Translations under genes and position numbers: made by a program
Assembly (NCBI GenBank): GCA_003117195.1
Contig: BDSI01000018.1
Coordinates: 348,230 to 412,229 of the forward strand
Reading direction: 5' to 3'
Source: Eudorina sp. 2006-703-Eu-15
Taxonomy: Eukaryota > Chlorophyta > Chlorophyceae > Chlamydomonadales > Volvocaceae
Length of the DNA: 64,000 nt
Shown: positions 13,301 through 25,100 of the stretch, piece by piece
How positions within the stretch are numbered: position 1 is the first letter of the stretch
Layout: each line of letters opens with the position of its first letter
Notes under the pieces: model-generated
What the model was told of the DNA's origin: nothing
Seen by the model: the letters and a program-made list of their open reading frames with translations, nothing else
Database searches by the model: none

Positions 13301-13489
13301 GTGACCTCACTTTTTCTCCAAGAGTTCTTTGCCTCCATTCAGGACATAAGCAAGCTCCTCCACATTAAAGGTCGCTCTCTGACGCTCCTGCCTCAAGTCA
13401 TCGGACGGCTCCGTGTGCGTCTTCAGAATAATCTCCGTAGCTGGGCGCTGCAGCTCTTGCGTACGCGCGTCAACTATGCGGGCTGCCAT
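7388..13489 (-). CDS. ACX: Peroxisomal acyl-CoA oxidase
   Basis: Complete 713-aa acyl-CoA oxidase, slightly longer than the usual 660-690. It is an FAD enzyme that oxidises acyl-CoA to trans-2-enoyl-CoA and releases H2O2, the first step of peroxisomal beta-oxidation. Exons in coding order: 13489-13311, 13233-13120, 12856-12686, 12221-12137, 11822-11601, 11164-10886, 10343-10170, 9892-9779, 9514-9452, 8995-8730, 8381-8158 and 7638-7388. All borders are GT-AG and all phases agree. Family landmarks: TELGHGT (about residue 161), [12 protein letters not shown] (about 197), CGGHGY (about 425) and TWEGDN (about 449-454), whose Glu is the catalytic base in the family. The C-terminal oxidase domain has [11 protein letters not shown] and [11 protein letters not shown]. 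The last three residues, SRL, form a type 1 peroxisomal targeting signal. Short Ala- and Gly-rich insertions lie near residues 490-590. The start is the only ATG that precedes the conserved N-terminus in frame. Confidence 0.95.
8601..8637 (-). repeat. CCAATTTCCTATAC-type intron element
   Basis: Oxidase intron 10; the gene-sense strand reads TCAACAAATTTCCTATGCCC. A divergent copy of the family. Confidence 0.6.
9640..9785. repeat. Degenerate GACCGACA tandem repeat in an oxidase intron
   Basis: The intron between oxidase exons 8 and 9 holds many near-copies of ACCGACAG/ACAGACCG in a row, with four-base and eight-base periodicity. It is simple-sequence DNA with no coding role. Confidence 0.8.
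9924..9954 (-). repeat. CCAATTTCCTATAC-type intron element
   Basis: Oxidase intron 7; gene sense reads CTATACCAATTTCCTATTCC, close to the family consensus. Confidence 0.7.
10355..10387 (-). repeat. CCAATTTCCTATAC-type intron element
   Basis: Oxidase intron 6, 12 bases before the 3' splice site of exon 7; gene sense reads GTCTATCAATTTTCCATATC followed by Cs. Confidence 0.65.
12509..12530. repeat. Short TACGG tandem repeat
   Basis: Four overlapping copies of GGTAC/TACGG lie in the intron before oxidase exon 3. The same pentamer recurs as shorter runs near 6846, 22899, 37162, 38391 and 50286, mostly in non-coding DNA. Confidence 0.7.
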
Positions 13490-14113
13490 TTTTTAGCGCG
13501 GCCAGACGAGCACCTCAACCACAGGAGCTGTCGTCAAGTTCGGTGCAGGCTCTGATACTCCGTGTTACTGCACCGAACGCAGCCTCGCGTGTGTTGTAAG
13601 AGATGCTGTCGACAAATTCGCGGCGACGGTCGACGCTTGTGCTCATCGATCTATCGGAAACCAGTGCCGTTAAGCATTACGCATCGTGTAGCATAACCGC
13701 GCCGTACGATTACGGGCAGTGCTGACAAATCTCCGTTCCAGTGCCTGTGTGACATTGGTCGGCACACAGGTGTGCTTTCTTGTCCTTATCCCTGCTAACG
13801 TGCGACGTTCACCAAGCGCCATAAACCCAACAGGCCTGCATGCCAGCCACTTAGGGGCGCACCCCCTTCGCCACCTCACGCCACCGCCCGCAAACATGGC
13901 CCTCCACAGCGCAGTGTGATGACGAGACGAAACGACCGCTTCCAGCTTCCAGCTTCCAGCGAGCCTCACCGGCACCTCCCTTGGCGGGCGCCTGCTGCCG
14001 GCGCGTTTCCTGGACATAGCGCCATCTGGGTCGCAGCCCTCATCGCCTCTCTCCGTGCATGGCAGGGCCCATGTGCGCAGCACAAGGCCCCTGCCATGCA
14101 GCCATGTGGGTCC
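13490..14113. promoter_or_regulatory. Intergenic region upstream of the acyl-CoA oxidase
   Basis: About 620 bases separate the pseudouridine synthase stop from the oxidase start; both genes are on the minus strand. The stretch must hold the 3' end of the former and the promoter and leader of the latter. The part next to the oxidase ATG (13490-13760) is AT-richer than the surroundings, as at other gene starts here. I see no confident TATA box, and no minus-strand TGTAA within it. Confidence 0.5.
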
Positions 14114-17100
14114 CTACGGCGCTCCCACATGCACCTCCACCACCCCCTCCGTCTCTTCCTCCGCCGGCGACGAGCTGGCCCCGGCTGGCACCGCTGGCGC
14201 CGCCCCGCCGCTTGGCCGCGCACAGCCCCGGCCGCGGTCCCGCTCCTCCGCCGTCTGCAGCAGGGGTGGCGGCGGCGCCCTCAGGCGCAGGGGCTCCCCG
14301 GTGGCCGGGTGAGGCAGGTGCAGCTCCAGGGAGTGCAGGTGGTAGCCACAGTCGCCTGAAGGTGGTGGAGGGAGTTGAGCCAGGTTGGGTCGGGTGGGGT
14401 GGGTCGGGTCGGGGTGGGTCGGGGTGGGTCGCGGCGTGATCGGTTGGAAACTTGGAATTTGTGTTAGATGGATTGGATTGGGTCGGGTTGAATTGAGTCG
14501 GATCGAATGGGCATGGTTTGCCTTGGGTTTGACTTGGGTCAGCGTCAGGTTTGCGCATTTGGCGGAGCACACAGCTGACAGAAGGGGGAAGGCCTCCCCG
14601 TCTGCTGATGTGCGCGGCGCCCGGCCGCCCCAACGCGTGGATCACCGTCACCGTCACCATCGCCATCACCGTCACCATCACCATCACCATCGCCATCACC
14701 ACCACCATCGCCACGCGCTCTCTCCTGATCAGGGTTGGTAGCACGAGTCGGGGGGCAGCTGGTGCCCTGTCAGCACCGCGACACCCAGCTCGACACCCGC
14801 GCCCTCCTGTCCCCCGGACGACGGGTTAATGGCTCGCCCGAGCCCGCATGAGACATGACGTACCTGGTCTGCCAAAGCCACCACCGTCCCTTGGGTCAGC
14901 CGGCGCCTCCGCAGCCGCCAGCGCCGCCGCCGCGTCCAACCCCACCTTCCGCACCGGGTAAAGCAGTACCGCCCGGCAGCCAAAGTCCCAGGCCCGAGGC
15001 GGGCGGCAGCACGACGCGCGGCGAATTCAGAAATTTCAAATCTGGAGGAGGCTGCTGGCTTTAGGAAGCCGGGAAGCGGGGCTCTACCGATTCTCCCTGT
15101 TGCCTCGTTTGCGGCGCGGTATGCAATCCACACCGCCGTCACTGCGATACGGTCAGCAACGGACTTCCCCTGCCCCTGGCTCTTCCCCCATACCCACCCC
15201 ATCCTGGACACCCGGCCCCTTCCGGACACTCCGTCCGCCCCCCCCTCCCGCCGGCGACCCCCACCCGAGGACGGTACCCAACGGCCTCACCCGGGGTCGG
15301 CCGCCAATGCCGTACAACGGATCTCCCACCAGCGGGTGGCCCATGGCAGCCACGTGGATCCGGATCTGATGCGGCCTCCCCGTCAGGATCTCCACCTGCA
15401 GGCGGGCGGCCCGGAGGGCACCCTTCGTCGCCCCGCGGGGTTCACAGCCCTCTGCCCTCTGCCTCGCTGGCCGGGGGCGGCTGTGCGCTCTCCCCCCCGA
15501 TCCCCAGCCGGGCTGCACACACGGCGGCGCAAATCACCCGGCTGCGGCAGCTCCCACGGTCCCCTGTGCAACCCGCCGCGGCCCACTACGGCTGGCGCAG
15601 TCGCCGCACTCGACCCACCTCCAGCAGCGTCTGCCCCTCCAGCTGCTCACATTCCCGCGCACATGTCAGTTGGTGGTGGTGGTGCTGCTGCTGCTGATGG
15701 TGATGACGGTTATAGTGCGGCGCCAGCGGGCCTTCCTCCGTGCGTTCTACTGCCCCGAGGCCCTCCCACGACCCAAGCGCCCGGCGGCTGCCCGCATCAG
15801 GGCACCCGGGACCTGCGGAGGCCGCTGCCGCAGCAGCAGAATCGCCCCCGCGGGCCCCGCCGCAGGAATCAGCGGCTGCCGCAGGCGCGGCGGCGGCGGC
15901 GGCGCCGTCCTCCTCCTCCTTCGCTCCATTCGGCCCCCGCCTTCGCTCCAGCACCCTCCAAATGCTGGCGGCGGGCTTGCCGTCGGGCGTCGCTGCGAAC
16001 AGCCCCCCCTCCACGCCCGGATGGCTGATGGGCCCTATGGGCACGTCCACGCGACCCTGTGTCCGTCCGAGGGCAGTGCAGGGCAGCGGCAGCAGAGCTG
16101 GAGCAGGGGAACCCCCGGGGGTGTCCGTGGCACGACCTGCCCGAAGGGCAGGGCTGGGACGAGGGTGACGGGTCTAAAACCGAGACCAACACCCCAACGG
16201 CGTCCCTCAGCGGCCGCCCCGCCGTAGACGGGTGTGTCCAGGGGTATTTCACTTGAGCACCCAGAAGCTATACCCAAGCCGGCCGGCCGGCCGGCCGGCA
16301 GCTACCCACATGGTCCTGTGGAACGATGCCCTGGACCAGCGCCCGGTAGAGCTTCCGCAGCGGTGGCGCGGGAGGCGGCAGCGGCGTGGTCGCCGCCACC
16401 TCGGCCGCCGGTGGTGACTCGGATGATGGGGGCGGCCCCCTCGTCGCAGGACTGCTCGCTGCGGCCGCACTCGCCTCGGCCGCCGCGCTTGCCGCCACCT
16501 CGGCCGCCGCTGCCGCCGCCGCGGCTGTCTTGTCCGTCATCAGCTCCGTCAGCCGCCTCCGGGCCTCCGGGGTGCGCGCGCACAGCAGCAACCCTGCCCC
16601 GGGCCAGTCGGGCGGACCTAGGGTTAACAAGAAAACCGTCCAGACACACCCCGGGTCGTGTTATTAAACCCCGGGTGTTGGGCGCTTGGTTCGCCCGTTC
16701 GGTTGGCCCGTGGGGGAGCGCGTCCGGGGGAGGGGACGGGGGAGTGCCGCGGAGCGCATTCAACGTCCCCGGGGTGGGGGGGGCGGCGGGGGGAGGGATG
16801 AGACTGGTCGACGGGCTCGGGACGGTCGGGTCGGGTGGACGTGACGGCACCTGCTGCTGGCGAAGTGTGGCGCATAACAGGGCTGGCAGGGCGTCGTCTG
16901 ACTTCCCTCGTTAACCTGTGTGGTGCTGCCAGCAGCACCCCGCCTGCGCATCCACCCCATCACGCTACCAACCAACCCTCAAAAGCCGCAACTCCGAGGC
17001 CACCTTCCTCCTCCTCCGCCTCCTCCCTGTGGCCAACACCCCTCGGCCTCACCGCCCCCCACCCCGTATGCGCCACACCACCCGGCTGTTCTTACCCGAG

Positions 17101-18683
17101 GTCCCGCGACCCAGTCGGTGCACGGGAGCGGGCACGCCCACCGAGCTCCCCCGCGCGGCTGCTGCTGCGGCTGCAGCGGACGCCGACACGGGCGCAGTAT
17201 CGCCTCCAGGCTGCAGTTGGTGGTGGTGGTGGTGGTGATGCGGCAGCTGCTTCCTGCGCTGCCCGCGGCTGCGTTGCCGCAGCGGCTGCCCTTCTGGCGG
17301 CACGCAGCTGCCTGCCAAGCTGCTGCTGCTCCTGCTGCTGCTGCTACAGCGGTCACTGGTGGTCAGACATGCAGGGGCACTGAGCTCGCTGCCCTGGCTC
17401 GGGGCAGCGCCCCCGCCATTGCCGTCACCGTCAGCGCCGTAACCGCCTGCCGACGATGCCGGCCCGCTGGTCGGCGCCAATGCCGTCGGCGCCGCCGCCG
17501 CCGCCGCGCCCGACACAGCTGCCGCCACCTCCGCTGCCGCGGCGCCATGTGCTGCGTCCCGTGCCTCGTGGGCGGCCACGTGCGCAGCTACAGCCGCCTG
17601 TGGGCCGCCGTAGTGGCGCTGTAGCAGGGTGAGCAGGGTCCGTTGGTGGAACATGGCGGCGGGCAGGACTTGCAGTCCGGCGGGCTTGGAGAGGGCCACC
17701 TGCGCGAGGGGGGATGGACCGGCCGGGGCGAGGTTGAGACGAGTGCAGCACCGACTGGGTACCTCGTAGTTATTCATGGACGGCCGTCAGCCGGGTCGCT
17801 GTCAGCAATGACGTGCAAGGGCATCCAGGGCACCTATCCACCCGCCCTCCCACCCGCCCTCCCACCTGCCCTCCACCAATTTCCTATACCCGCCCCCCCC
17901 CCGAGTTGGTTGCAGGGTCAGAGGACGGGGCGCATAGGCGAGAGCAGTCCTACACGCAGAGGTGGTTATTGAAACCCCGCAGTGTGCTGCAGGGCGCTCT
18001 CCCTCGCGCCCGACTGTGAAGCTGCCGTACCATGTGGTCATCCTCGTACAGTACGTCCACGTGACTGGGGGACGGCGGCTCCCGCCACGGCAACCGGGTA
18101 TACGATACCACGTCGCCGACCCTGCCGCGGTTCAGGATTGGAAGGCGCAATGGGAACGAACCGCAGCCAGCCACCGTTGCAGCTGGCCGTCAGCCACAGC
18201 CGCTTCACCCAGCTTGAATGCCCCCATCCCCAAACAAAGAAACGCTGCAGACATTCGAAGCAAGTCTCTATTAAAGTACATTTTGAACATGCAGCGCCCC
18301 TGCTGCGCTGGGCGGCACAGTGTACGGAGGTCGTACCTCAGTCGGTACCCGGCATCCAAGACCGGTTGTCCATTCACCTCGACCTGTCCGTTCGAGATCC
18401 GTATTGTCCACCTAGACAGGTAGATGGCAACAACGTTCTTTCAATGGCTGCGGGAACTGCCAGGGGCACAAGCGACTCCTGGTCGCTAGCCCACTATGGT
18501 GACGACAGCACGCGATCATTGATCGCTAACGTACTCCTCAATACTTCCAGAAGCTGGGTGCGTCGATGTGTAGAAATGCAGTAGTTCAAGTCCGGCTTGC
18601 TTCGACTTTATGTAATCCTTGAAGACAAAGCCGCTGTTCACATCCGGCCAACACGTCGTTAGACGCTTATGATTCGGCAGCAT
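14114..18683 (-). CDS. RNA pseudouridine synthase, RluA family (plant RPUS5-like)
   Basis: Predicted 689 aa in nine exons: 18683-18535, 18411-18337, 18121-18031, 17699-17096, 16593-16310, 16056-15619, 15395-15291, 14945-14864 and 14355-14114, all in phase. The family isomerises uridine to pseudouridine in structural RNA. Residues about 50-95 ([16 protein letters not shown]) look like an S4-type RNA-binding segment. They are followed by [14 protein letters not shown] and [10 protein letters not shown] (about 109-118). The active-site motif reads HRLGRGTSG at about 299-307, with Gly302 where the RluA family has the catalytic Asp. Further motifs are [30 protein letters not shown] (about 551), [10 protein letters not shown] and PGDCGYHLH (about 609). 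The architecture matches the plant-type RPUS5 group better than bacterial RluA/C/D. Ala-, His- and Gln-rich insertions lengthen exons 4-6. Exon 8 has a weak acceptor and was placed by phase and similarity. The start is the first in-frame ATG; organelle targeting was not assessed. Confidence 0.87.
17870..17902 (+). repeat. CCAATTTCCTATAC-type element, antisense to host gene
   Basis: Inside pseudouridine synthase intron 3. The plus strand reads CCACCAATTTCCTATACCCG and then a C run, opposite to the gene direction. Confidence 0.75.
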
Positions 18684-19122
18684 TGAGACTGCGATCGGTA
18701 TGACTTGAGCGTTGCTACATGGCCGGCGCAGTGGCGACGGGACGGGTAGGGCCGGTACCGGCCACACTATACCGATTCGGTATACACGTATACTGTAATC
18801 GTTTGTTTGATAGCTTTATCGACGCACGGATAATCAACAATCAGCGCGTTTACATTCCAGTGTTTCGATTCCCCTTCCGTTAGAGTCAACACCGTTGCAA
18901 CTGCGATGCGTCATGCGTGCCAGGTGCCACAGGCGTTCGCATTATAGTTGCGTGATTAGGTGATGAAAAACCATAATGAACAAAAACTTCATCCCGAATG
19001 CCTGATGGGACAGCAAAATGGACGAGCATCAGGACTTGCCGGGTTATAGTCTTGTTTAGTTCATTCTAGGTTGCATGGAATCAACTTGCCAAACTGATCA
19101 TCAATTGGATAATGCTTGAACA
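18684..19122. promoter_or_regulatory. Divergent promoter region, pseudouridine synthase / SGNH hydrolase
   Basis: These 439 bases separate two head-to-head start codons. The stretch is markedly AT-richer than its flanks and free of the GT-rich repeats found in introns. It must contain both promoters and both 5' leaders. No specific operator or TATA box is convincing. Confidence 0.6.
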
Positions 19123-22100
19123 ATGAAAATGTGTAGATCACTCGGCAAGCTACTTGCAACTGTCCTTCTGGTCAGTTGTCGAGTCTGGCATGTCCTGGCG
19201 GAGGATTACTGGCCAAACATTGCAGAGCGCACCAAGATGCGCCCGGAGCTTCAATGGGACTGGGGTCACACCTATTCAGGTGTAGCCATCGACGGTCAGC
19301 CCATGACTTCAGTGCTGTCCAGCCTACTCAGCACCTACCGGTTCACGCTGCCAGTGCTCCAGCTTGAACGCGGAATCAGCTATCGTGGCGCGTCTTCTCG
19401 CCTTCGGCACGTTGTGGGGCGGCTTTTGACCGGCCACAGCGTCCATGTGGGTCTCATCGGCGGCAGGCAAGTCAATCGCATTCCCCGCGCTCTCCACCCA
19501 TCCCCCACGCTGGCCCCAAGTTCATAATGATTGTCAAAGTACGCTGTCCTCTGGCACGTAGCACACTGCTTGTGGAGATCGGTGGACGAGCGTCCAGGAG
19601 CTCCAGGAGCTGCCGGTGCCGCAGCGCCACATACGGGCACTCGTTCTCCTCGTCGCCTATTACTCATATGACCCACCATTTGGGACGAGGCGGGGATAGT
19701 GCCAGTGTTTGACACTCAACCGTGCAAGCCCCTGGAGCCCCGCCACAGCTGCCAGCTGCCACACTTGTCCCGGCACGCTTCCGATCAGACACCCCACGGC
19801 CCAACCCCAACCCCCCCACGCCGCCCTCGCCACCCGGTCCCTCCTTCCACCGCTCCGCAGCATCAGCTGGGGCCACGGGACCAGTAAGCGCGGCGAGACA
19901 GACTGGTTCAGTCACTTCTCCAAGTGGATGGTGGGTGCAGCACGTGTCCGTGCGGACGGGACGGTGTGCACGCGAGGGCCTCTTTCGGAAGAGCCGAGCC
20001 AGAGGCCCCGCCCGAGGAGGCGGGGGGGGGGCACATGAATTGATGAATAGCTCTTGCCCATAGGACCCAGCCAGGCCAGGTGTGGTGACACGGTTCGTCG
20101 TGGAGGGGGGTTGACGAGGTCAAGGAACAAGGACAAGCTCATCGTCGTGGAGGGCAACCACAGGGCCGGATCACAACGACGTCGGGGGGCCTCTCCGGAT
20201 GCAAAAGGGGCCTGCGCACCCCGTTCCCATTGCAAACACATGCATACATGCAAGACAGCAGAACACACACACGCCCAACAGCCGTTACCGCCCCACAGCC
20301 CACCCCGGACCTGTGCCCGGTATATGGGCATGGTCTACCAATTTCCTATGTGCCCCACCCCGACCCGCCCTGTCCACCCACCCTCCGGCCCCCGCGCAGA
20401 TCGACGCCTTCCCACGGGCCAACATCACGGCCCGCAACGGCTGTGTGCCGGGCGTGCCCTCCGCCTACATGATGTGAGTGCATTGGGGGGTATGGGGTCA
20501 CGTCCACACCGCAGGACAGGTGACCGACCACGGCCGTACTTTATTTGATTCATTCCCTGGGTGTCGTACACAGCAAACCCCTACCCTTGACCGGTGCAGC
20601 GCTCACCCGCTGGCCCCCTCCCGGCGGCAGACCACCGCCCCAGTTCGCCAAGAAGTGCGTTTACCCAGTGACGAATCCCCACCGGGGCTTCCCAGTTGGT
20701 CCCACTTCCCTTGCCCCTCCCTCACTGGCCCCATTCCCTTGCCCCTCCCTCACTGGCCTGGCTCCTTTCCCCACGGCCACCCTCTGGCGCCCCGCTGGCC
20801 CCCCCTCCGCCCCCTCCGTCCCGCAGCCTGTGCCTGGAGCAGTCCCTGGACCACCAGGACGTGGAGCTGGTGTTCGTGGAGTTCACACTCAATGACGGCA
20901 CGAACCCGATGATTGACAACCCGCAGGTCAAGGTCAGACGGGCGGGCGGGGGGGGGCCCGGCACTGGCCTCTGTACCGCACTGGCTGCCAGGGGGAAAGT
21001 CGAGGGAGGGGGTATAGGAACCTGGTTGACACGTTTATACTGCGGGATTTAAAGGTGGGGGGGCAGCGACTGGGTCCTCTGGACGGGCGGGCGAGGGGGG
21101 CAGGGCGGGCGCGGTCGCGGTTGAGGGAAACAGCGGGACCCCGAGATGGGTGACTGGACCTCTGGAAATCCCGTAACTGGGCGGGCGGTGGCCTTTGCGC
21201 GGTGGTGGCCCTCGTTCGAAACTTGAAAAAGGGTGTGAGGCCTTTGCATGGGAAGGCGCCTGGGGGGGTTGAGGGCCTGAGGGATTTCGCTGCGAGTGGT
21301 GTGGGTGGACGGCAACCCTTCCGGGGGTGCTTCGCGACCCCACCCATCCCATATTCCCATTGCGCCCTGCGAGCACATGCTCCCTCGAAGTGCGATCCCG
21401 TGACGTGTGTTTAAAAAGGGACGTGTGTGTTTCCTGTGCGTGCACGGCGATGTGCCGCCCGTCATCTCTCCCCCCGTTCCGCCCCACCCCGCCCCGGCAC
21501 AGAACATGGAGCGGCTGGTGCGGCGCCTGCTGGCGCTACCTCGCCGCCCCGCGGTGGTGCTCCTGCAGACCCCCACACACGGCATGGCCCAGTACCCCCC
21601 GGCACACCCCAAGCACCCCGCGGGCCAGGAGTACAAGTACGTGGTGTCGGGAGGGTGGCAGGAAGGGGGCGGGGCCGAGGGGCGGGCTGGTCCTGAAGTG
21701 CCATGGTTGGGTGGGGAGGGATGCCTGCCGTCGGTGCTTTGGGGGCCCTGCTGATCGGCGGCGGTTTTGGGTTGGATGGTTTAGGGGTTGACCTGGGTGC
21801 CCTTTGTTGTGTAAGGTTGTGGGAACTGGAGGTGTGTGTGTTTGGGGTGGGGGTTGGCGCATGGTGCCCGGCTGTGGGCAGCATCAGTGGGCGGAGCAGC
21901 GCGTCACGACTGGATTGCCAGGTGGATGGAGAGGAGAGAGGGGGACGGTTCGTAACCGGGGATGCACCGGGGGGTGATAGGCATGCCGGTAGTCGCAGCG
22001 CTGCAGCTCTGCAGCTGCTCCCCTTGCCTGCTGCCAGCGCGGCTGCTGTGCCCTGTGTCCTGCATCCCACCCCCCCCCAAAGCCGCCTTGGGGGATTTCC

Positions 22101-25100
22101 CCGATCTTCCAATGCTGACCAGCCCACCCCACACCAACACACGCACATGCAGGCACTTCTGGGACACGACCGAGGACACGCAGGGTGAGTGGGGTACGGC
22201 AGGGGGGGCCCTCACCCATCCGGCTTGAGTCGCGGGTTTGGTTTTAAGGGTCTTTTGGGTCAAGGAGTTGAACCCCAGACCGAACAGGGCGTATGGAGGC
22301 CGTCCGGGTGACGCAGTGCAGCGGAGGACCTGGGTCCCCCGGGAGGAGCTAGGTCCCCGGGGGGCGGGGGTCGGGTCCGCTCGTTGCCGGATTGATGTTG
22401 CACCGGCAGCAGCGCGGCCGCGCCGCCCCGCGCGCGGTCTCTAGATTTCCGCTGCTATGCAGGTACCTCGCCACGTAAGTATGCTTTTTTCTGGGTGTGC
22501 CTGGGCCAGTTTTTCGGGTTTAATTCTTTTTTCAAGTCAGCTCCCCGGGGGTAGCAAGTAGGGAGTAGCATGGCCTGGTGGATGATGTCACGCGGGGCTG
22601 GCGCGGGCTTGGAACCGCCGAGCCCCCGTGCAGAGCCGCTACCCCTCCCCCTTCAGCCGCACCGCAATCCGCAGGGCCACAGCCGCCATGCCTGAAATTC
22701 CCTGTTGCCGCAACCGCCGTACCTGTCCTGCAGGTGCCGTCGCGCAGTACTACGACGTGCAGACGCTGTCCCTGCGTACGGCACTGTATCGCATGGCCGC
22801 GGTGAAGCAGGCGGAAGGGTTCTTGTGGGAGCAGGTCTTCTGGGGTGAGTCACGCAGTACGGATCGAACAGGCATGTAAAGCACAGGGCCCTTCGGAGTA
22901 CGGTACGGTAGGGGAACCATCATGGGGACACGCCAGGGGTCAGGGTCAGGGGGTCGTCCAGAGAATTCTATGCCACGGAGGATCCGGACCGCGCAACCGG
23001 CGGCAGCTGCACCGCCCGGTCAAGCATGGCGTCCCGAGCTAGCACGACCCAGGTGGCGGCTGCGTGGCTTCGCAGCGCTATGCATTGCAGCCCAGGCAGC
23101 ACATCAGCACGTGCACGCCCGTGTGTTTGTTGCACTGTAACCCACCTGACCCACCCCGTGCCGCCGTGTGTGTGTGTGTGTGTGCAAGGGACGGATGTGC
23201 CTCGCGGAATGACACACCTCTGAGACTCCGCACCCCGTCCGGGGGGGGGCGGGTCGGGCTGTTTCTTTTCAACCCCGTCCCGCGCCGGCCGCCTAGCCCC
23301 CTCCCTCCCTCCCCTCCCAGCATCCTGTCCATCGAGTCGCATCTGGAGATCCTCCCGGTGTGGGGGCCCACCCTCGCTGCCTCTGACCCGGCCCCTGCTG
23401 AGCCCCTTCCCATGCGGCCCCGGCCCCCTTAATACCTCCCGGATTCGGGCTGGTGGCGCATCAATCCACATACCCTCAATGCTCCGCTTCCCTCCCTCCC
23501 TCCCACCCACCCCGGCTCCCTCCTCCTGCCCCGCCCCACCCCCTCCCCAGACATCCACCCGGGCGACCAGGGCCACCGCATGATGGCGGACCTGGCGGTC
23601 TATCTGCTGCAGCAGGTGTGTGGATGGGTGGGTGTGTAAGAGAAAACTATGTGGGTGGGTGGGGCGGGGCCGGGCGGGTGGGCGAGAGAGGAGGGGGCCC
23701 AAGTGGGTGTGTGGGTGGGGGGGGGGAGAGGCCTGAGCGTCTGTATATGAGAACTGAGCCGCGAGAAAGGGAGTCTAGCTCGACAGGCGATAAAATGGCT
23801 CCACCCGGAACCCGAGAGAGGGTTTAGCAAGAAACCCGAGAGAGTGTGTGTGAAAGGAAACCGCGTGTGTGTAGTGAGAAACCCACCCGGACCGCCCACA
23901 TACCGTGTGTGTGTATGTGTGTTCTGTTTGGTCGTAAGGCAGCTGTGTGTGACTTGGGAGGCGCGTGCCTGGGCCCCGGGAACCGTGTGCGTGGCAACCG
24001 TCCAGCCCGAACACGTACGACACGCGCGGGATCTGGGGTTTTGAGGTCATCTGGGATTCGAGGTGGGCGTTACCACGAGGCTGGAGGAGGGTGACACGGG
24101 GTCGGAGTCAGCGGCGCGGGGTTGCGGGGTTGCCAGCGTTGAGGGGTAGCTCTCCACAGCCACCTAGCCGGGCTGGTCTTCCTCTCCTCCCCCGGGGCTT
24201 TGTTTCTAGGTTTGACCCCCGGGAATCAACCCATCGACCGCACATCCACACACATGGTAAGTATATTGGTGCTTGGGTTGGGTCGGGCGGTTCTCTTATC
24301 TAAACACATAGGGCCCCCATCTTTTAACGGCTACCTGCGTGCTTGACCACCCACCGGGAGGAGCACCAAGAGCAGCACTGGCTTGCTGCGGCCCGGTGCG
24401 TTCAGCGAGCGGTGTGTGTGGGGAGGGATGAGATGCTTCTTTTGTGTACACAGGAGGTAGACCCGCACTCGCCCCTGTGGGTGCCTGTGCTGTGTGGCCC
24501 CCTTCGCTGCATGCTGGGGCCCCCGCAGACCGCGATCGGTATGCTGCTGCGGCCGTTCGGTGCTGCGGACGAGGAGGCCTTCCTGGAGCCATTGCCGGAG
24601 CCCATGCACGAAGGTGTGGGGGGGGGCGGGCAGGCGCGGGGCAGGCAGGAGGGAAAAGCAGGTGGAGAGGAGGGCAAGATGCGGCGTGCGACCTCGGGGA
24701 GGTCATTGGGGCTTTCGCGGGCCTGTGCTGTGGGCGGGGCCTGCGGGGTGGAGAGGGTCGCGCTCGCAATGTGCCCTCCCTGCCGCGTTCCGCCTGCCCC
24801 ACCTCCTCCCCTTCCCGCCGCTCGTCCCCGCCAGGCAACCTGCCGCCGGAGACCCCCATGTGCCTGCTCTACAACGACTTCAAGTGAGGACCCGGGGGTC
24901 GGGTGGGCGGGGGCCGCTGAGGGGGGCCAGGGGGGGGAAATAAGAAATTTGTTATTTTAGGCCTTGCCCAAAATGCGGTTTGTGGCGCAAGGTGAGACAG
25001 ACTTGCTTGGGAAAGGCGGTGATTTCGGTTGGCTGGTTCTCCTGTCGGTTGGCTAGTTAGGTACGGCACCCGGCCGTGCGGGTGAGCCTCGCAGTTTGTT

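Noticed and set aside
15019..15060. Upstream acceptor for pseudouridine synthase exon 8 (CTCCTCCAG)
   Set aside because: It places stop codons in the frame that encodes the conserved PGDCGYHLH region; the weaker acceptor before 14945 keeps the frame.
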